In this document: positions 1 through 10,560 of the stretch, in pieces
Layout: each line of letters opens with the position of its first letter
Numbering within the stretch: the first letter of the stretch is position 1
Origin: Antedon mediterranea
Lineage: Eukaryota > Echinodermata > Crinoidea > Comatulida > Antedonidae
Direction: 5' to 3'
Length of the DNA: 64,000 nt
Assembly (NCBI RefSeq): GCF_964355755.1
Contig: NC_092673.1
Location: 27,471,001 to 27,535,000 of the forward strand
Notes under the pieces: generated by a model
Database searches by the model: none
The model's input: the letters and a program-made list of their open reading frames with translations, nothing else
Told to the model about the DNA's origin: nothing
Made by a program: the position numbers and the translations under genes

Positions 1-110
1 GTGGGGCCGAGTTGATGTGGGGCCGAGGTGACGTGGGGCCGAGTTGACTTCGGGCCGACTTGACGTGGGGCCGACTTGACTTTGGCCGAGACGGTTTAGG
101 GCCGAGTTGG
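1..110. repeat. Short tandem array, GGGGCCGA(G/C)TTGA-type unit
   Basis: Imperfect units of about 16-17 bp (core GGGGCCGACTTGAC) are repeated about six times and run off the left edge. The core differs by one base from the GGGGCGACTTGAC end of the foldback element in PMPCA intron 1, so this may be one arm of a related element. That link is inference. Confidence 0.7.
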
Positions 111-116
111 ATCGAA

Positions 117-550
117 ACCATCAACAGCACCAATCAAATAATTGATATATGGACAGCCAAACATGTATTATGTTTTTGGATACATCAACAGCACCAATCA
201 AATAATTGATATATGGACAGCCAAACGTGTATTATATTTTTGGATACATCAACAGCACTAATCAAATAATTGATATATGGACAGCCAAACATATATTATG
301 TTTTTGGATACATCAACAGCACCAATCAAATAATTGATATATGAACAGCCATACATGTATTATGTTTTTGGATACATCAACAGCACCAATCAAATAATTG
401 ATATATGAACAGCCATACATGTATTATGTTTTTGGATTTGTCAACGGAACTAATGAAAAAATTTATATATGGACAGCCAAATATGTATTACGTTTTTGGA
501 TATGTCAATGGAACCAATCAAATAACTGATATATGGACAGCCAGATATGC
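117..550. repeat. 64-bp tandem repeat, about 6.7 copies
   Basis: The word TCAACAGCAC or a variant recurs at 121, 185, 249, 313, 377, 441 and 505, exactly 64 bp apart. The first units are nearly identical and the last two have diverged. Each unit holds the short palindromic stretch CAAATAATTGATATAT. No coding potential is seen. Confidence 0.9.
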
Positions 551-673
551 TTTAAAAAAGTCACAAAGACGCTAACAAAAGATTATTCCGATAGAGACAG
601 GTTACACAGAGTTTTTACAAGACCTGATTACATGATATTACCACCGAATACTGTAATCTATGTGCTAAATTCC

Positions 674-752
674 TAAAGCTTGGTTCCTACTAGCATACAA
701 TGACGTAAGTGCAAGCTAAGATCAATCATATGATCAGTAGGAAACCAAGCTT
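674..752. mobile_element. Short MITE, family B (AAGCTTGGTTCC ends)
   Basis: It opens with AAAGCTTGGTTCCTACTAG and closes with the inverted GTAGGAAACCAAGCTT, giving a 79-bp hairpin. The same termini occur in DARS2 introns at 5096-5271 and 7310-7450. Confidence 0.7.
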
Positions 753-762
753 AATGATGAAC

Positions 763-874
763 TAAAGCTGTCTACACTATCAAACTAGTTTGACAAAAAA
801 TATGATATGCCCAAATTTGGTAGTGATATGACATCGTGTCAATATATGGGCATATCACGTTTGACTGAGCTTAA
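763..874. mobile_element. MITE family A copy
   Basis: It has the family terminus CTGTCTACACTATCAAACT and the internal words GATATGCCCAAAT and ATATATGGGCATATCAC. The right terminus is degraded (GACTGAGCTTAA). Confidence 0.7.
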
Positions 875-1125
875 GATTTGTTTTAGCCTGCAATGTACTA
901 CAATCTAATGCGAAACAAGAACATTGTTTGTCTTAATATTTATTATTTTACCAAAAACAACACAAATATTTGTTAATACAAACATAATTATACTGTAACA
1001 TATTTTATTTTTCATTTAAGTGTTTTTCACATATTTACAGTAACAATAAGATTGTTATGTTTATAACATTTTTATAATAAAATGGCTTCTAGTAATGTTT
1101 GAATCTTTTCATTTGGATATGAACA

Positions 1126-1254
1126 CTTAGCTCTGTCTACACTATCAAACTTTATGTGACAAAAAAGTGTGATGTCATATCACTACCATATTTGGGCATA
1201 TCACTTGCATATTTGGGCACATAACTAGTTTGATAGTGTAGACACAGAGCTTAA
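1126..1254. mobile_element. MITE family A copy, both ends intact
   Basis: AGCTCTGTCTACACTATCAA at the left is matched by inverted TTGATAGTGTAGACACAGAGC at the right (shared core 16 bp). Internal words are CATATCACTACCATATTTGG. It is one of the clearest copies. Confidence 0.85.
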
Positions 1255-1388
1255 TACAGAACAAATTCCACTAGCAGTATAAACAGCAATAGAACATGAA
1301 GTAATGGTCTCTCATGTGCTTTCCACTGTAGAATACTTTCTGACTCTGTATTTAAAAAAACCAAAATATTGCGTACTGTATTTCTCGG

Positions 1389-4300
1389 TCAAGAATTATT
1401 GTCATCGTCTATTAGTTGAATATTGTATTCATTTAGTAGTTCTTCACTTATTAAAGCTGGGGCATTGCTCATAAGGTCATTGCCTTCTCCTGTCTTTGGA
1501 AATGCAATGACCTCTCGTATAGTAGACTCACCACATAGGATAGCCATCAGCCGATCAAATCCTACAAGAAAAGAAGACTGTTACTTGAATACACAAAGAA
1601 TATTTTTACACACGATTGTTAAAGAAACAACTTTTGTCTCCCCTAAGGGTCCCTTCGTGTTGTACAGCTGCCACTGCTGATATGGACCAATGCACTGGGG
1701 TCACCCCACTCTTCTGAAAGATGCACTGGGTTCTTTATAGTACACACAATCTAAATGGGTAAACTAGAACTCAAATTTAAAGTCCTTATCTTGAGATTTA
1801 CTTGTTCTACGCATTCCTTAACCATGTGGCCACTCGACTTGTAAATATGTAAACATTTTCTCTGACTAACCAACAGCAATGCCTCCATGTGGAGGACAGC
1901 CAGATTGTAAGGCTTGCAGTAGGTGCTCCAACGAGCTCGCATCTTCTTTCAGGACATCTTCCAGCACGTATCGCTGTAGTTTTTCATCATGTATCCTCAA
2001 CGAGCCACCAGCGATTTCAAACCCATTTAACACCAGATCGTAGTGTTGTCCACACACCTATGAATCAAACATGTGATACATTAATCATTGAAATGGTAGC
2101 AATCATGCATGACTATAGTAGAACCCTAGTGTCCCTTTAATAGAGGTGCCCCTGATTAGGGGTGTTCCCTGAATAATGGTGTCTACTGAATAGGGATGTC
2201 CCTGAGTAGGTGTGTCCCCTGATTAGGGGTGTTCCCTGAATAATGGTGTCTACTGAATAGGGATGTCCCTGATTAGGGGTGTTCCCTGAATAATGGTGTC
2301 TACTGAATAGGGATGTCCATGAGGTAGGTGTGTCCCCTGATTAGAGGTGTTCCCTGAATAATGGTGTCTACTGAATAGGGATGTCCCTGAGTAGGTGTGT
2401 CCCCTGAGGTAGGTGTGTCCCCTGATTAGGGGTGTTCCCTGAATAATGGTGTCTACTGAATAGGGATGTCCCTGAGTAGGTGTGTCCCCTAAGTAGGTGT
2501 GTCCCCTGAGTAGGTGCGTCCCCTGAGTAGGTGCGTCCCCTGAGTAGGTGCGTCCCCCGAGTAGGTGCGTCCCCGAGTAGGTGTGTCCCCGAGTAGGTGT
2601 GTCCCCCGAGTAGGTGTGTCCCCCGAGTAGGTGTGTCCCCCGAGTAGGTGTGTCCCCTGAGTAGGTGTGTCCCCTGAGTAGGTGTGTCCCCTGAATAGGG
2701 GTGTCCCCTGAATAGGGGTATACCCCGAGTAGGTCTGTCCCCTGAGTAGGTCTGTCCCCTGAGTAGGTGTTTCCCCCGAGTAGTTGTGTCCCCTGAGTAG
2801 GTGTGTCCCCTGAATAGGGGTATCCCCTTATTAGTGATGTCCCAAACCCCAAAAGAGTGGTTATATTCTTACCTTTTCTGGCTTTGTGTAGATCATGTCT
2901 TGGTGTTCAGCAATGGGTGCAGTAAAGGGGTGATGAGTCGTCTCTAAACTAATATCACAGTCTTCTTTTGGCATGAACAAGGGGAAGTTGTTTACCCAAA
3001 CAAAATTAAATGCATCAGGATCTTGTATCTTAATTCCTAAACAAAACAAAAATTAAATGTGTTTGATGATAGATGTCGTAGTTAGAGTTAAAAAAAACAG
3101 TATCATTACTATTGTCATAAAGAAGATGGTTATTTAAGAAGAAAAAGGTATTTTTAAATGAGACTTATGTGATTAAAACTGAATAAAACTAGGCAAGAGT
3201 GTGTAAATCAAAATTGTATACCTTTTCCTTCTAGTAAAGATGCAACTAATTTCCGTAAATAACCAAGTAATGAACACTGGAAATAAAATTATAAACAATA
3301 AATTACTTCTATCATCTGTAACACATTCCACATTTTAAAAACTACAGTTTAACTATTGCTACTGCAAAATTGGAGTTGTAAATATTTTGCTTAATCTCAC
3401 TTTGTTTTTTTCTTTTTCTGTCTCAAAATGTCTTTTTTGTTGTTAATGTAATGCGTCCGTATATGTTTTATGTTTATGCTTAGGACTACAAAGACAAGCC
3501 ACTTTGGCTTCTGTGTATCTTAACCCATAAACTATGTAAACTGTTGAATATTGAATAAATGTATGAAGTACGATGTTGCATAAAAAAAAAAAAAACAAGA
3601 CGAGTGCAACTTTCCCATGAAACAAAGTTTGATTATGGTCAACCTGTATTCAGGGTTTAAAAGATATCCGCTTAATAGGGGTTCTACTGTAAAATATATG
3701 TGGTACTATTTCAAGGATTTGGTCTTAAATGTGGCAATCCTGTTCACAAGACAAATATAAACAAACATCTTTGGGATTGGACACGGACAGGACATGAACC
3801 CATGACCCTTGGGGTGGTAGCTAAGCACCATACCACTCGAGTTGTGATTTAAAGAGATAGTGATTTGAAGAGACTCACAATTGGGAATGTTCTTCCTCCG
3901 CCTAATATAATAATGTCACCAGGCTCTGCTTTCATCACTTCGCTTAGATTCTTTTGCACATCATTTGGTAAATATTTTGAAATTTGAGATATAAATTGAT
4001 TATTATCAATCATTTTCATGATGGTTATTTTATAATTAAACCGCCGTTTTGCTTCTTTTTCTAACAATTTCAACTCTCGATTGCTCAGATGGTTCTGTAA
4101 TCAACAACAAAAAATGTTAAAAACAAATGTGGAGAATATTCAAAGAATAAAACCATTCATTATTTGTTTTTTATTTATTATTTACTTTATAAATCAACTT
4201 TTATTGCATTAATCTGCTTCTTCTATCCTTAATTCAAGTGAAATATCAAATGAATATTCATAAGAAATACTTACCACACCCCCTTTTATGTTAATTGCCT

Positions 4301-7300
4301 TGTAAATAAAATCATCTTTATCCTCATCATTACTCGACTGGAAAATCTTTGTTTTACTGAAACATTCAGTAACATCTTCAACCTAAAACATACAAAATAA
4401 TTACCATACTATAATGCTTGGCTCTCAAAGCCTTTATGGCCTAAAGGCTTTAAATTTACATCCAGTACACAACTTGAATTATCTTACCAGCATTTGAAAT
4501 CTTGTATCAGGCTTGTCAGTTCCATACTATAAAGAAAGCAAAATACAGTATATGCTGTGGTGGATCCAGATTTTGAAATAGGGAAGGGGCCCATGCTAAA
4601 AGTTGGGGTTGGGGAGGTTGGATTGGTTGTTGGAGGATGGTGGAAAGAAAGACCGGTTAGGGTTGGCAAGAGAGACCGGTTGCAACCCCCACCCCCTCCC
4701 CGACTTGTATCTACCTATGGTATTGCTTGCTATTTATTTGAAAAAATTTGTTGGATGGGCTCTATCAAATCTTGATTAAAATTGTATCCCCTTTCAAAAT
4801 CTTGAAAAGGTCAAATAATATCAGCAACACACAGTACCTTTTTTATTGCTGTTGAGTAAGACATTCTCGGAAATGGAATTTGAAGTTGACCTTTGTCCTC
4901 CGGCCATGCACTTTTTATAAGTTCTTCTGTAAGGCTAAGGATATCGTCTTGTTCAACAAATGACATTTCTAAATCAACCTATGAAAAAGTACATATTAGT
5001 ATTCATAATTTAAATGTCAAGTGACATAAAATTTGAAATTTGTTCAGATCGGCTTTTTTCATTAATACAGTAGAATAGGGGTTGGCTGTAATGTTAAAGC
5101 TTGGTTCCCACTAGAACGTAACGCAAGGACGTAAACGCAACGCAAGCGTTTTAACCAATGACAAGCGAAGTTATAGACAGTTTGCAATCAAAACCGAATA
5201 AGCCATCGCTTGTGATTGTTAAATTCACTTGCGTTGCGTCCTCGCGTTGCGTCGCTAGTGGGAACCACGCCTATTACATATATGTCCCTCAGAGAATATG
5301 TTTTAACACTACGGCAAACCCCTATAAGGGGACACCCATAATAAGGAATATTTGTTGGGTTCAAAAGTTGCCTTAATAGAGGTATGTAAAATATCATTAC
5401 CTGTGTAAACTCTGGCTGCCTATCGATCCTTGCACCTTCGTCTCTGTAGCATCTTGCAAATTGAAAATAACGGTCTATTCCTCCAACCATTAACAACTGT
5501 TTAAACTGAAAAAAAAATTATGTGACAAAAAATTTGATGTGCGTATATATGGACATGATGATGTCATATCACTACTATAAGCATATCACTACCATTTATT
5601 CTTTTGTCAAACTAGTTTGATAGTGTAGACAGAGCTTAACTCACTACTGTCAAATGTTAAAAAAGTAGAATGCTTTCAATTTGCAACGATCGACGACCTG
5701 GCAACAAGCTCATTCAGGGAAGTTAGGAAAAGTCGGGATGTACTCCCTCGCTCTATTCCTCTACGGTTTTGGTAGTTTCTCAGTCCAGACAAAGATCGAC
5801 GAGACCTTAATTACCTGCTGTGGACTTTGAGGAAGTGTGTAGAATTTCCCCTTTTGTTGACTTGGAACGATGAACTCTCTGGCACCACCAGGAGTTTTTC
5901 TGAAAAGTGTTGGTGTTTCAACTTCAACAAAACCTGATAAAAAAAAGTATATTTATACGTTTAAAATAAATCAGCTTTTCTCATTAAGTTCTCATCTTGT
6001 CTTGTGAAATAAAGATTTCCACTATTTTATGCCATTTTCCTCTCTCATATACTATAAGCTCTGTCTACACTATCAAACTTTATGTGACAAAAAATGTGAT
6101 GTGCTCATATATGGACACGATTATGTCATATCACTACTATATTTGGCAACAATGTGCTGATGGCTAGAAGACTGTCTATCGTTGGCTGCCACAGAATAAT
6201 ACTGTATAAAATAACATGTGTAAAATGAATTCACTTACCATGCTTACATAGAAATTGTCGCATGTCATTGGCGAGCTTTGACCGTAGTCTGATATTATGT
6301 TGCATCTTTTTATTTCTAAGGTCCAGATATCTGTATTGCATTCTTAATGGCTCCTTAACCTGGTGGAAAAAATACCATAAATATAAAAAAAACCTTAAAA
6401 TGTTATTAGTTAAACTTTGTTCTATGTCAAGGAAGCAACAACAAACTAAAATCTCACTTACCTCTTTGAAATCATGGACATGAAATGGTAGAATTTCTTT
6501 GCAGCGATTTAGAACCTTAAAATCACATGCCAATATTTCAATAGCACCTGTATTCATATTCTTTAAAAAAAAGGAAAATGTTTTGTGACTTCTATTAATG
6601 TTTCAAAATGTTATTACTGTACGTTGTTTACCACAGACCAACATTCACAAGGATGTAAGAAAAATAGGGTCAGATAGTGTGGCAGGGCGTGTTACTCATA
6701 AAGTCTTACCATCATATTACAAACTCATGAATTGTGCTGGGACTTTTAAAAAGCTTAAGTCTGTCTGCACTATAAAACTAAATAAATAAATAAAAAGTGT
6801 GATGTACACAAATATGGCAGTGATATGCACAAATATGGTAGTGATATCATCATGTCCATGTATGGGCGCATCACATTTTGTTGTCACATAAAGTTTGATA
6901 GTGTAGGCCGAGCTTATGATAAACTTCAATTGATTAGATAATTTTAAAAAAAGGTTTCTAACCTTATTTTCTAAACCATCTGGTCTTTTTCGCACGGTCC
7001 CTGTAACCTTGACAACCGATTCTAGTGGCGCATTCATCAAAAGTTGCACCATCCCTTTTCCATGTGCCTAAAAAAAACCAAATAAAACATTTCTATATAA
7101 AACAAATTGCGTACAATATCTAAAATAAATTTAGTGGTGACAGGGTGATAGGCAGTTCCTTGAATCTGTTTAAAGCTCTGTCTACACTTTCAAACTATGT
7201 GCCCAAAAAGGGTATTGATATGACATTATCATGTCCACATACGGGGACATCACATTTGATTGTCACATAAAGTTTGATAGTGTAGACAGAGCTTTAATTT

Positions 7301-8532
7301 AAAATTTTGAAGCTTGGTACCCACTTGGATACAATGCAACGACATATTTGCAACACAAGTGAGTTGACCAATCACAAGTGACAGCTTTCAAGTGACATGA
7401 TTGGTCAAGTTATTTGTGAGCACTTACGTCCTTGCATTGCATTCAAGGAAGTATGACTTACTTCATCTGTCGGTAGAATTACTTGAGTTGCACCCATAAA
7501 ATCTCGCAATGTAAACATGAAATCAAAGCGTTTATGCTGAATCCAGCCGTACAACGCAACCTTCTGTCCAGAATCTACATCTCGTAGTTCACCACAACTA
7601 TGACTTTTTAACGAGAACTGGTTACCTACGAATGATAGCATTTTTTTTCAATGCCACATGGTCAGATGCTCTGCTTATTTATTTTGATTATAATTAATTA
7701 TTATTAATATATTATTAAATAAATATTTCATTTTTATGTTAATATTATTATAATATTGTAAGTAGAGTATAAATAACAAACATCCTATAGTTTTCAAGTT
7801 TCATAACATTTATTATTTACAGCCTCTGAGTCCGACAATAATTGAATTTATTAAACAAAATAATAATTATTATTATAAATGCAATAAAATAATGATATAT
7901 TTTTATATCATGGGGACAGGTCAGAGTTTGAAGGCAGATGACATGGAAAATGAAGTTATGATAATTAGGCCTAGTTGTGTTTTGATACTAGGCTAGACAT
8001 TATATTGCCTAGGCCTTGTTGCCTGGCCCTTGTTTGTATTATTCATTGCGGGCAACAGCAGCGACCGCTTGATCCATTATTCATTACCTCTCTGTCTGGT
8101 CTGCTGGCAAAAGGCCTAGGCCCTAGCCTAGCCATGGCATGGAGGTATTTATTTTACGCCGTGGTTAGGATTCCGGCACCGGAACTCAACTGCCCAGCGT
8201 TAGGGATTCCGACACGCTATTGCGCATGCCCAGAGCGAGGTAATCGGCGACTCTATACTTATCAACAGCGATGGATTATTTCATAGCTGCGCCACACGGC
8301 GAACTAGCCTAGATGCCTTCTAATATGGGATCCACTAATCTAGGCTAGGGCTACCAGTTAGACTACGTGACCAGTGGGCCTATAGTATTTATTTTATTCA
8401 TGGCTAGCCTTAAAAATAAATAAACTTACTGTTAATTTTACTAGAAAATTGTCGAATCATTTGTCCATGATTGACTGGTTTAATCATTGAAAACTTAACC
8501 ACAGAAAAGCACGTCTGACAAATTCTACGCAT
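1389..8532 (-). CDS. DARS2: Mitochondrial aspartyl-tRNA synthetase, complete, 15 exons
   Basis: Charges mitochondrial tRNA-Asp with aspartate in the matrix. Exons, 5' to 3': 8532-8430, 7625-7462, 7067-6963, 6560-6462, 6359-6239, 5933-5815, 5505-5401, 4978-4838, 4526-4488, 4382-4275, 4094-3879, 3276-3222, 3036-2873, 2057-1871, 1561-1389. All introns are GT-AG and the total is 1,899 nt, 632 residues (human about 645). The start opens an arginine-containing, acid-poor presequence (MRRICQTCF...). An OB-fold tRNA-binding region lies at about 40-150. Class II motif 1 ([20 protein letters not shown]) starts near 199; motif 2 ([15 protein letters not shown]) near 258-272; motif 3 (GGIAVGFDRL) near 571-580. 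It lies head-to-head with INPP5E. Introns hold MITEs, a SINE and a minisatellite. Identity is secure. Confidence 0.97.
1683..1795. repeat. Dispersed repeat R3 fragment
   Basis: In DARS2 intron 14. It shares GGGGT(A/C)ACCCC, AGATG(T/C)ACTAGG(G)TTCTTTA and GTCCTTATCT with copies at 21285-21490, 34035-34260, 44190-44360 and 47395-47640. Its class is unknown. Confidence 0.6.
2133..2850. repeat. GC-richer minisatellite in DARS2 intron 13
   Basis: About 700 bp of short units of the form GAGTAGGTGTGTCCCCT or GAATAGGGGTGTCCCCT, with a longer unit of roughly 60-110 bp (GTTCCCTGAATAATGGTGTC) recurring in the left half. The open reading frames across it arise from the repeat and are not genes. The unit resembles a dispersed repeat seen elsewhere in the window (for example near 35820-35900 and 51117-51200). 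Confidence 0.9.
3730..3850 (-). mobile_element. tRNA-derived SINE (S1 family), reverse copy
   Basis: The reverse complement reads TGGTATGGTGCTTAGCTACC, then CATGGGTTCATGTCC, like the A- and B-box region of the copy at 36923-37145. The B-box is slightly degenerate. Located in DARS2 intron 11. Confidence 0.6.
5096..5271. mobile_element. MITE family B copy, both ends intact
   Basis: It starts AAGCTTGGTTCCCACTAG and ends CTAGTGGGAACCACGCC. Inside, inverted GTAACGCAAGGACG and GCGTTGCGTCCTCGCG stretches extend the stem. Located in DARS2 intron 7. Confidence 0.75.
5519..5640. mobile_element. MITE family A, left-truncated
   Basis: Begins inside the element (TATGTGACAAAAAATTTGATGTG) and ends with a clean GTTTGATAGTGTAGACAGAGC plus TTAA. 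Located in DARS2 intron 6. Confidence 0.75.
6054..6152. mobile_element. MITE family A, right-truncated
   Basis: Starts TAAGCTCTGTCTACACTATC and is lost after CATATCACTACTATATTTGG. Located in DARS2 intron 5. Confidence 0.75.
6749..6917. mobile_element. MITE family A copy, diverged
   Basis: AAGCTTAAGTCTGTCTGCAC at the left pairs with GTTTGATAGTGTAGGCCGAG at the right. The internal hairpin words (GGTAGTGATATCATCATGTC) are present. Located in DARS2 intron 3. Confidence 0.7.
7169..7296. mobile_element. MITE family A copy, intact, TTTAA on both sides
   Basis: TTTAAAGCTCTGTCTACAC opens the element and GTGTAGACAGAGCTTTAA closes it. Flanking TTTAA or TTAA could be target duplication or part of the inverted repeat. 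Located in DARS2 intron 2. Confidence 0.8.
7310..7450. mobile_element. MITE family B copy, right end degraded
   Basis: Begins AAGCTTGGTACCCACTTGG. Internal inverted stretches ACCAATCACAAGTGACA and GACATGATTGGTCAAG form a stem. It ends just left of the splice donor of DARS2 exon 2. Confidence 0.6.
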
Positions 8533-9236
8533 TATTTATTTATTTATTATTAGAATTTTCGCGCAAGGTAAACTACTCCACCGCGCTCTCCACACACATG
8601 TATTTCCCTGGTTTCCCAGGTCAGGTCGAATTCGGGATTCCCAAAAATTACGTCATATGGCAGCGGAAGTATCCAGTTTGTTGAGAGAGGGCGCTCTTGT
8701 GGTTGCTATAAATATTAAAAATACCGATTGTGTTTTTTTGTGTTGAAGCGTAAAAATGTCCACAATTTTGTTGTTATTGAGAGCTGACAGTCAGTGTTAA
8801 TTGTTTGCGAATTGTTATATTGTAAGTCTTTTTTCTTAAATTTTAGCCTAGGTGAACTGTATTTTTTTTGTGTAATAAAGTAGAATTTATCTAGCCAAGT
8901 TCTAGGCCTAGGCTAGGCTAGCTAGAGACCCAGCAGACGAGACTGTTGTCAACAGTGTTGCGTCGTGTTCTTGGCACTGTCTATCCGTTTGTTGATGCTG
9001 TGCCACTTACTTGAGAATGTCGGCCTAGCAGCAGTGATTTCTGAGATTATCTTCTAGGCCTTCTCATCTACTAACTAATGTGTCAATGATTAATGAGTGA
9101 GGTAATAAGTCAAATGGCAAAATTGGAATTAAAATAAAGCAATAATATTTACTAGCTAGCCTACTACCTACTAATGCCTAAATCTAGGCCTAGCTAGGCT
9201 AAGTCTAATTTAGTGAATGAAAGTCAATGGAATGAC
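8533..9236. promoter_or_regulatory. Probable shared 5' region of DARS2 and INPP5E
   Basis: Intergenic DNA between the divergent genes. About 120-140 bp from the DARS2 start are a CRE/ATF-like TTACGTCA (8648-8655) and an ETS-like CGGAAGT (8664-8670), both common in bidirectional promoters. A GTAAGT donor at 8822 could end a non-coding first exon of INPP5E, pairing with the TTTTAG acceptor at 15144-15145. No coding sequence is seen. The promoter and non-coding exon are inference. Confidence 0.45.
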
Positions 9237-9903
9237 TGTAGTGAAAACCCCCTTATATAATAATGGGTCGACCCAAGGTGTGACCCGAGGTCACGTGCGT
9301 TACTGACCGGTGCCGGAGCGGCCTCTTTGAACGCATGACATTAGACGGAACGGACGTAAATCGTGACTAGGCCTAAGCCTATGCTGTATCAGTATCAGCC
9401 ATTACGCACGTTCCCTGGTGTTTGATATACATTAGCCGACTAGCCTATAGCCAGCAGGGTTTCCTGTGTAAGCTTCCCAGCCTAGACTGAGCGGTATATA
9501 AGCCAGTTCTACTGTAATATTGGTGGAACAACAGGTATTCACTGTGATTGAATAGGTTATAGGCCTATATAGTATAGTTTAAGCCTCATTGCTACTATTA
9601 CGAGGTACGAGCCACAAGGGGTCAAGCTCGACCCTACTAGCCTAGCTAGTACTGAGGGATTGCTCACTGGGTAGCCACACACATACACAGTAACGGAATT
9701 AAGGTACGTTTAGTCCTCCTAGGCTGGCCTGTGTGTTTATCACTACCAGCAGCCACACATCGGAGTGGACTGTTCGTACTCTTCTGTGTATCGCACTTCA
9801 TCTGGGCCACCAGGGGGCAAGAGACCAGTCCCGCCTAAAAGGTAAGCTAGTACGCCTTGTGTAATAATTGTAGTAGCTTCGCACTCTCGGCCGTTTTACA
9901 ACA
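9237..9903 (+). repeat. 5' LTR
   Basis: 667 bp; no difference from the 3' LTR was seen by eye. It holds a TATA-like TATATAAG at 9495-9502, a plausible element promoter. Confidence 0.95.
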
Positions 9904-9904
9904 T

Positions 9905-9917
9905 TGGCGCTGCGAGC
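9905..9917 (+). other. Candidate primer-binding site
   Basis: TGGCGCTGCGAGC starts two bases after the 5' LTR. The TGG start is expected of a site pairing with a tRNA 3' CCA end. The tRNA is not identified. Confidence 0.6.
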
Positions 9918-10560
9918 AAAAACGTGAATTCGGGACGCCAAGTTACTTAGTTTGTTAGCGAAGAGTTCGTCTGGAGACGACATAACGGATCAAATCTCCC
10001 GCTGTACTTTTAACAATTCCGCACGGTGTGGGTTCACCGCGATTAGTTGATATTTAATAAAGTGCAAGGATTTTTGTATCGACTCTATAGGCGCCATTGA
10101 TGGTAGACGTTAATGCTTTTGTAACGGAACTTCATCAGGTAGTACCCATTGAGAAGTTAAACTTATTACATATCAATAAGAGCTTCATTTATTGTCATTA
10201 TTATAAAATTATTTCAATTGTATTTTTGCATTGCTGAAGTTGAATCACGGAGCGTATCCTCCATTGTGTGATCTTCTGAATTCCTAAGACACTTGTGGGC
10301 GGACTTCGCACGTTTCTTTGACTTCATTTGCATATCACGTTAAGCAACTGTGATTTCTATTAAGCAGGTGTAATTCGTTTTTCTTTAATATTGCCTTTTA
10401 GAGAAAGTTGTTTTTACTTCTATTATATATATTTTTATAGTTGTAGTATATAAGAAGTACAATCCTCAGTTATACACAAGTCGATTTTTTATTGTATTGG
10501 TATAGCATTGTTGGGTCTACTTCAATTCTATACGATTTAGTAGTAATTTGATAATTTAGC

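Larger units (their letters stand above)
551..1388. other. Non-coding stretch downstream of DARS2
   Basis: No gene is recognised. It contains one short copy of inverted-repeat element family B (674-752), two copies of MITE family A (763-874 and 1126-1254), AT-rich filler and probably the DARS2 3' untranslated region next to 1389. Confidence 0.6.

Noticed and set aside
2250-2852. 200-codon minus-strand ORF with [11 protein letters not shown] repeats
   Set aside because: Produced by the DARS2 intron 13 minisatellite; it lies between two well-supported exons.
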